In this document: piece by piece, positions 59,170 through 64,000 of the stretch | Layout of the letters: each line of letters opens with the position of its first letter | Numbering within the stretch: position 1 is the stretch's first letter | Origin: Scandinavium sp036495715 | GTDB lineage: Bacteria > Pseudomonadota > Gammaproteobacteria > Enterobacterales > Enterobacteriaceae | Assembly (NCBI GenBank): GCA_036495715.1 | Contig: DASXML010000071.1 | Location: 280,925 to 344,924, forward strand | Length of the DNA: 64,000 nt | Direction of reading: 5' to 3' | Notes under the pieces: model-generated | What the model was told of the DNA's origin: nothing | The model's database searches: none | What the model saw: only the letters and a program-made list of their open reading frames with translations | Made by a program: the position numbers and the translations under genes

Positions 59170-61824
59170 ATGAAGAATATAAAAAACAAAAACCCGGTTG
59201 CGAGTATTTTTATATTTCAGAGCCAGGAGGCTCATTTCAAACCTTCATTTCTTACGGCGTTGGTCAGTATTCTGGTTACCGCGCCCTGTGCCTCTGCCTT
59301 CGCGCAGGATATTTTTGACACCAGCATGATCCAGGCCGGGCTTCCGGCCGGACAATCGGTTGACCTGACGCAGTTTGAAAACAGCGGGACGCAGCTGCCC
59401 GGTGATTATGTGACAGATATTTATATCAACAGCACCTTCTTCGCCACGCGCAGTCTGCACTTTGTGGCGGGTGATAATAATACGCTGGTTCCGCAACTGA
59501 CGGTGGCACTGCTCGGCGATATGGGGGTGAACATCGGCTCCGTACCCGCCCTGCAGGGGCTTCCTCCCTCTCAGGTGCTGACCCGGCTGTCCGATATTCC
59601 GGACGCACAGCTGACGTTTGACTTCGACCAGCAGCGCCTGGATATCAGCATCCCGCAGGTTAATATGGATCCTGACGCCGGTGAGCTGGCGGACCGCAGC
59701 CTGTGGGATGAAGGCATTCCGGCGTTGATCCTCAACTATAATCTGAGCGGTTCAAACACCCGTACCGCCACCGACGGAACCGGTGGGGCAATGGAAGGCA
59801 GCACTATATTTGGCGGTTTTTCTCCGGGTATCAATGCCGGGGCATGGCGTTTGCGCAGCCAGATGTCATGGAGTGCAAGCCAGATGCACGGAAATGAGTC
59901 TGACGATAGTACCTCTGATTTTGCTGTCTGGGACACGGCTCTGACACGCGATATACCGGGCATGAACGGTGAACTGACGCTGGGTGAAAGCAGCACCGGT
60001 GCGGACGTTTTTGATAGCTTCTCTATGCGCGGCGTTAAGCTGGAAACCAACAGTGAAATGTATTCCTTCAGCCAGCGTGGCTTTGCGCCGGTGATCAGCG
60101 GCATTGCCCGCACGCATGCACAGGTGACGGTCAGCCAGAATGGCAACGTGATTTATCAGACGTATGTCGCTCCGGGCGCTTTCCGGTTAAGCAGCCTGAA
60201 TCAGGCGGGAACCGCGGGTGCGCTGGTTGTGACAGTGAAAGAAGCGGATGGCACAACGCACAGCCAGACCATTGCTTATACCTCTTTACCGATAATGCAG
60301 CGTGCGGGCCATCTCGAATACGCTTTTGCGGCCGGGCAATACTCGCAGGGAGGGAGTTATCAGAATACCGGACAAACGCCTCTGTTTGCGACGGGCACGC
60401 TGATTTACGGCCTGCCGCATAACATGACGGCATATGGCGGTTTGCTGACGGCAGAAAATTATCTGGCGGGCGTTGTCGGTACCGGAGTGTCGCTGGGAAT
60501 GGCCGGTGCGGTGGCTGCGGATGTCACGGTTGCTCAGGCAAAGCTTGAAAATCAGCAAGGACCAGGCCGCTACAACTCCTCTGGGGAATCGTTCCGGGTG
60601 AAATACTCCAAGAGTATGACGACCACCGGAACGACGATGAATCTGGCGGCCTACCGTTATTCTACCGAAGGCTATTACAACTTCAGCGATGTGAATAATC
60701 AGTATACCGGCAGCAACAGTGTCTGGCAGGGGCGTCGACGCAGTAGCTGGCAGGGGACCGTCAGCCAGTCCTTCCGCCAGTGGGGCAGCCTGTACCTGAC
60801 CACGCAACGGGACGATTACTGGGGCAGCAGCAAAACCACCAACCGCGTGACAATCGGCTACAACAATAATTATAACAGCATCAGCTACAGCGTTAACTAC
60901 AGTCAGGATTACACCAGTAACAGTGGAAATAGTGGTGTGGGCGAACAGCAAAACCGGATGGTCTCGGTAAGCCTGAATATCCCCCTGCAACTGTTTACCG
61001 ACGGGGCAATGCAGGGTACTTATCTGAATTTAAGCAGCTCGCTGGATAACCTGAACCAGAATCGTAACTCTTTGGGTATGAGTGGCTCGGCGCTGGATGA
61101 TTCATCTTTAGGTTACAGCGTGAACGAGTCCTGGGGCAATCAGGGACAGGTCGCAGCCACATCGGTAAACGCAACCTATCAGGGCAGCCGCGCGCAAGTG
61201 CAGGCTGGCTATAACAGAGACAAGTATCAGCAAAGCCTGAACTATGGAGTGAGCGGCGGGATCCTGGTGCATCAGTATGGCGTGACACTGTCCCGGACAT
61301 TGCCTGATTCCATGGCGCTCGTGCGTGCGCCCGGTGCTTCCGGCGTGAAACTGATGGGGACCACCAATATCTGGACGGACAATCGCGGGTATGCGGTGAT
61401 GCCGTACCTGTCGAATTATCGGCAAAATACCGTGATGCTGGATCCTTCAGAGCTACCGGAAGATACCGAGATATCGGAAGCAGGTAAACGGGTTTATCCG
61501 ACACGCGGAGCGGTTGTGCTGGCGGATTATAATGTACAGCAAGGGCAACAAATTTTGCTGGTCCTGCGCTATCAGGGCAAGCCTGTGCCCTTTGGTGCCA
61601 GCGCGGTCCTTCAGGGGACGGAAAAAGGCAAAGAAGTGTCCGGTATTGTGGATGACGGTGGCCGGGTCTATCTGGCAGGGTTGTCCGATCGTGGCGTGCT
61701 GAAGGTGAACTGGGGGCAAAGTGCTGACCGCCAGTGTACGGTGAATTTCACTCTACCCCCGCCAGAAGTCACACCGAAAGAACAAAACGCGTCACTCAGA
61801 ACAGTAGAAGCACGCTGCGAATGA
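59170..61824 (+). CDS. Outer-membrane fimbrial usher, FimD/PapC family
   Basis: An 884-residue usher. After a long signal region (to about residue 42, ending CASAFAQ), the N-terminal chaperone-binding domain starts DIFDTSMIQAGLPAGQSVDL. The 24-strand barrel with the plug domain covers roughly 150-680 (HAQVTVSQNGNVIYQTYVAP is the plug region), and two C-terminal domains follow (GKPVPFGASAVLQGTEKGKE, CTVNFTLPPPEV). It threads chaperone-subunit complexes through the outer membrane and orders them. The stop overlaps an ATG in the next frame at 61821. Confidence 0.95.
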   Translation: MKNIKNKNPVASIFIFQSQEAHFKPSFLTALVSILVTAPCASAFAQDIFDTSMIQAGLPAGQSVDLTQFENSGTQLPGDYVTDIYINSTFFATRSLHFVAGDNNTLVPQLTVALLGDMGVNIGSVPALQGLPPSQVLTRLSDIPDAQLTFDFDQQRLDISIPQVNMDPDAGELADRSLWDEGIPALILNYNLSGSNTRTATDGTGGAMEGSTIFGGFSPGINAGAWRLRSQMSWSASQMHGNESDDSTSDFAVWDTALTRDIPGMNGELTLGESSTGADVFDSFSMRGVKLETNSEMYSFSQRGFAPVISGIARTHAQVTVSQNGNVIYQTYVAPGAFRLSSLNQAGTAGALVVTVKEADGTTHSQTIAYTSLPIMQRAGHLEYAFAAGQYSQGGSYQNTGQTPLFATGTLIYGLPHNMTAYGGLLTAENYLAGVVGTGVSLGMAGAVAADVTVAQAKLENQQGPGRYNSSGESFRVKYSKSMTTTGTTMNLAAYRYSTEGYYNFSDVNNQYTGSNSVWQGRRRSSWQGTVSQSFRQWGSLYLTTQRDDYWGSSKTTNRVTIGYNNNYNSISYSVNYSQDYTSNSGNSGVGEQQNRMVSVSLNIPLQLFTDGAMQGTYLNLSSSLDNLNQNRNSLGMSGSALDDSSLGYSVNESWGNQGQVAATSVNATYQGSRAQVQAGYNRDKYQQSLNYGVSGGILVHQYGVTLSRTLPDSMALVRAPGASGVKLMGTTNIWTDNRGYAVMPYLSNYRQNTVMLDPSELPEDTEISEAGKRVYPTRGAVVLADYNVQQGQQILLVLRYQGKPVPFGASAVLQGTEKGKEVSGIVDDGGRVYLAGLSDRGVLKVNWGQSADRQCTVNFTLPPPEVTPKEQNASLRTVEARCE

Positions 61825-61871
61825 ATACACGCACAGAGGTTATTCTCAGGGAAGCCGAAAGAGGAAAAGAG

Positions 61872-62954
61872 ATGAGAGAAAAAATGATGACAGGCTGCGC
61901 CCGCCGGGCGATGAAATATGCCACGGCCAGCGTGCTGGGAATGGTTATGTTCAGCTGGAGTTCGCTGAGTTTCGCCTGGGAATGGCCAACTACGCTGTAT
62001 ATCGGCCCCGGTCAGGTATGGCGCTCTCCGCCCATTATATTAAATTCTGTTCCATATAACGCACGTGGAGCTATAGGTAGTGGTTTTTTGGGGATAGGAA
62101 ACAACTTTTGGAATGTTTTGAACTCGTTCATCGTTCCACAGACATATAATCTCGGCAATGGTCTGACTTACCGGCTGGTTGGTGATAACGGAACCGTCAC
62201 ACCGACGGGGCTTGCAACACAAACCTGTGCGTTTAGCATCGATACCTATTATGGAACGCCGTCTGTACTAGGCGGGACACAAAAAGAAGGAAGTATTAAG
62301 TGCACCCCTTCACTCCAAGGGCAGGGGGCTTATGATTATATTTGGAAAGGAATAGTAACGGGGGTAATGACGACAACCGTACATGTTGAAATCACGAATA
62401 CAAACCCCGCAGGCACAACGACAAACGTCACCTGGCCAACGATATATGGAACAGCGCGCGCGGGTACTCTTGGTGTGGGTTATACCCCCGACTACTGGGT
62501 GGCTAGTGGATGGCTTGCCTTGGTACCCGGTGGACAAGCGGCCAAAATCGTGTCTACGGGCCTGAATGTGAACGTTGTGCCATCCGCTATCCGCTTCAGT
62601 TCCAAATCGGGGCAGGTGATGGCCCGTGGGGATCGGGCGACGAACATCACCGTCTCAGCGGCCACCGGCGGCAGTACGGTGCCTGTGGGGCTGGAGCTGT
62701 CCTTTTCAGATGGGGTCAATACGATTAATACCTCTTCACCGGACGTAGTGATCCACGGCTCCACGGCACCGGATGCCACCTGCAACACACCGGGGAAATG
62801 GCTGACAACGGGAAGCGATCTCTATATCCCATTGGGCTACTTTAATGACACCACTCTGCTCAGCAAAAACATCTACTGGATGGCCTGTATCGCCAGTACC
62901 GCAATGCCACAAACATATACCGGTAGTGTGGAATATCATGTTTCTGTTTATTAG
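61872..62954 (+). CDS. Fimbrial tip adhesin-like subunit
   Basis: A 360-residue two-domain subunit. The signal peptide (MREKMMTGCARRAMKYATAS then VLGMVMFSWSSLSFA) is followed by a distinct N-terminal domain with aromatic residues (WEWPTTLYIGPGQVWRSPPI) and cysteines at CAFSID and IKCTPSL, then a C-terminal pilin domain (about 235-360) ending GSVEYHVSVY. This order is that of tip adhesins that bind host or surface glycans. I prefer the ATG at 61872 because GAGGAAAAGAG precedes it; the ATG at 61821 overlapping the usher stop (ATGA) is possible. The target receptor is unknown. Confidence 0.82.
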   Translation: MREKMMTGCARRAMKYATASVLGMVMFSWSSLSFAWEWPTTLYIGPGQVWRSPPIILNSVPYNARGAIGSGFLGIGNNFWNVLNSFIVPQTYNLGNGLTYRLVGDNGTVTPTGLATQTCAFSIDTYYGTPSVLGGTQKEGSIKCTPSLQGQGAYDYIWKGIVTGVMTTTVHVEITNTNPAGTTTNVTWPTIYGTARAGTLGVGYTPDYWVASGWLALVPGGQAAKIVSTGLNVNVVPSAIRFSSKSGQVMARGDRATNITVSAATGGSTVPVGLELSFSDGVNTINTSSPDVVIHGSTAPDATCNTPGKWLTTGSDLYIPLGYFNDTTLLSKNIYWMACIASTAMPQTYTGSVEYHVSVY

Positions 62955-63091
62955 AAGATTATAATCGGTATAAATTACTTGTTCAGGTTGAGTGACAAAC
63001 GAGAACTGAATAAAAAAATTTCTTGTCAAAGTCGTTTCGGGCCGGAAGATATTGTCGCTGAACCTCCATAAAGCGAACCCGTCCTTACGCT

Positions 63092-63165
63092 CAGGTGAAG
63101 CGTCTCGTTGATGTGCAAAGAATTGAATTACGAAGCCGGGTGAGAGCATTCCATGCTCTCCGTCG
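63092..63165 (-). repeat. Mosaic repeat, copy C (partial)
   Basis: Minus-strand match to the first 75 bp of copies A and B (CCCGGCTTCGTAATTCAATT, then CAACGAGACGCTTCACCTGA). It diverges afterwards. It stands just upstream of an IS3-family orfB fragment in the same relative arrangement as copy B, inverted as a whole. Confidence 0.65.
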
Positions 63166-63185
63166 TGACGCTGCCGGGTAAACGA

Positions 63186-63727
63186 AGACAGCAGTCCGGC
63201 GTTGCCAAACTTATTGAACCGGCAGTTTAACCCCGTTGCCCCAAACCGCGTCTGGTGCGGCGACATCACTTTTGCAGGACAAATGGTGCTATCTCGCGCT
63301 TGTCGTTGATTTATATTCACGCCGGATTATCGGTTCAGCTCTCTCATTAACCGCTGATGTGGTGTGCCGTGCCATGTGTAACGTCCTGGAAAACCGACTA
63401 CGTGGCGGGTGCCTGTTATTTCATTCAGCTCAGGGTGTTCAGTCTAAAAGCAATAAATACAGAAAGTTATTCTGGCATTATGGGGTAATGCAAAGTATGA
63501 GTCGCAGAGGGAATGGCCTGGATAATTCGCCGATGGAAAGGGTCTTTCGTAGCCTCAAAAGCGAATGGATCCCGAAAGGCGATTATAGTGATTTTAGCCA
63601 TGCGGTACGCGATATAAACCAGTGGGTAAATGGTTATCACAATATTTACCAGCCTCACACGAGCAATGGTGGTTTATCGCCTTGCTTGGCATGAAGAAAA
63701 GTGGGAACAGGTTATTACGGTGTCCTG
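63186..63727 (+). pseudogene. Frameshifted IS3-family orfB fragment
   Basis: The plus strand reads EDSSPALPNLLNRQFNPVAP and NRVWCGDITF, then shifts frame to DKWCYLALVVDLYSRRIIGS, LLFHSAQGVQSKSNKYRKLF (second DDE Asp replaced by Ala in HSAQG) and MSRRGNGLDNSPMERVFRSL. Near the end another shift is needed to read AWHEEKWEQVITVS. The first part equals the fragment at 53945-54145. The lost Asp and frameshifts make it inactive. No start or orfA is present. Confidence 0.75.
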
Positions 63728-63742
63728 ATTTTGTTGTCCAGT

Positions 63743-64000
63743 ACATTATCGCTGAGCAGGACGGTGTATTTTTACCGGCCCGATACCCGGCGTGATGAAA
63801 CGGTTATCCAGGCGTTGACTGAGCTGGCAGAACGCTATCCGCGCTACGGTTTTAAGAAGCCGCTGAAGATGCGGATGGACAACGGACCAGAACTGGTCTC
63901 ACTGGCGCTGGCACAATGGGCCGAAGAACATGGCGTACAGCTTGAATTTATCAAGCCGGGTAAGCCAACACAAAATGCTTTTATCGAACGGTTCAACCGG
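63743..64000 (+). pseudogene. IS3-family orfB remnant (IS51/IS407-like group), running off the window
   Basis: One frame reads LSLSRTVYFYRPDTRRDETV, ALTELAERYPRYGFKK and then directly PLKMRMDNGPELVSLALAQW, EEHGVQLEFIKPGKPTQNAF IERFNR. The part of the DDE core between YGFKK and RMDNGPE, including the first Asp, is deleted. It continues past the window edge, so the remaining length is unknown. Confidence 0.75.

Noticed and set aside
60286..60990. Long minus-strand open frame inside the usher gene
   Set aside because: Antisense shadow of the well-supported FimD/PapC-type usher; low-complexity translation and no start signals.

Overview
The window is chromosomal DNA of an enterobacterium (family Enterobacteriaceae, of the Enterobacter/Lelliottia/Citrobacter type; the genus cannot be settled from this sequence). 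Gene order follows the E. coli/Salmonella 23-24 min region over about 43 kb: tRNA-Ser, ghrA-ycdX-ycdY-ycdZ, the divergent curli operons csgDEFG and csgBAC, ymdA-ymdB-clsC, opgC/opgGH, yceK, msyB, mdtG, lpxL, trhO, yceO, solA, bssS, dinI, pyrC, yceB, mdtH, rimJ, yceH, yceM, murJ and the flagellar flgNMA/flgBCDEFGHIJ/flgKL block. Most proteins match the lengths and motifs of their E. coli counterparts.

Accessory segments interrupt this core. (1) Positions 1-4340 hold a catabolic-looking operon: the end of a LacI-type regulator, two paralogous proteins that each carry two SnoaL/NTF2-like domains, and a zinc alcohol dehydrogenase of the HisD/HpsN (sulfopropanediol 3-dehydrogenase-like) family. 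(2) A CspA-family gene with its long cold-shock leader follows, then a decayed IS110-family transposase, an isolated 46-codon gene with its own promoter and terminator, and a tRNA-Ser whose 3' end is repeated 160 bp downstream in an rtT-like arrangement. (3) A divergent SnoaL-like/LysR pair sits between murJ and flgN. (4) After the flgL terminator, where E. coli has rne, the synteny stops. From about 49.9 kb to the window end lies a patchwork of IS fragments (IS3, IS4-like and IS66-like), one intact IS2-group element, an AT-rich 3 kb cargo (PmtA-like methyltransferase, ZitB-like zinc exporter, YebE-like TerB protein) flanked by two fragments of the same IS, and a five-gene chaperone-usher fimbrial operon.

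Much of the core concerns the cell surface and motility: curli and their regulator CsgD, osmoregulated periplasmic glucans (OpgCGH), lipid A acylation (LpxL), lipid II flipping (MurJ), cardiolipin synthesis (ClsC), the BssS biofilm regulator and the flagellar rod, hook and junction. The horizontally acquired fimbrial operon adds a second adhesin next to the flagellar genes. Regulatory sites visible in the sequence include the dinI LexA box, the pyrC PurR box and start-switch hairpin, two sigma-28 promoters (flgM, flgKL), a mar-box-like site before mdtG, a stringent-type tRNA promoter and many intrinsic terminators. The least explained pieces are the double-NTF2/HpsN-like operon, the small Cys-containing gene at 6240-6380, the repeated tRNA 3' end, and the IS-bounded methyltransferase/zinc-exporter/TerB cargo.
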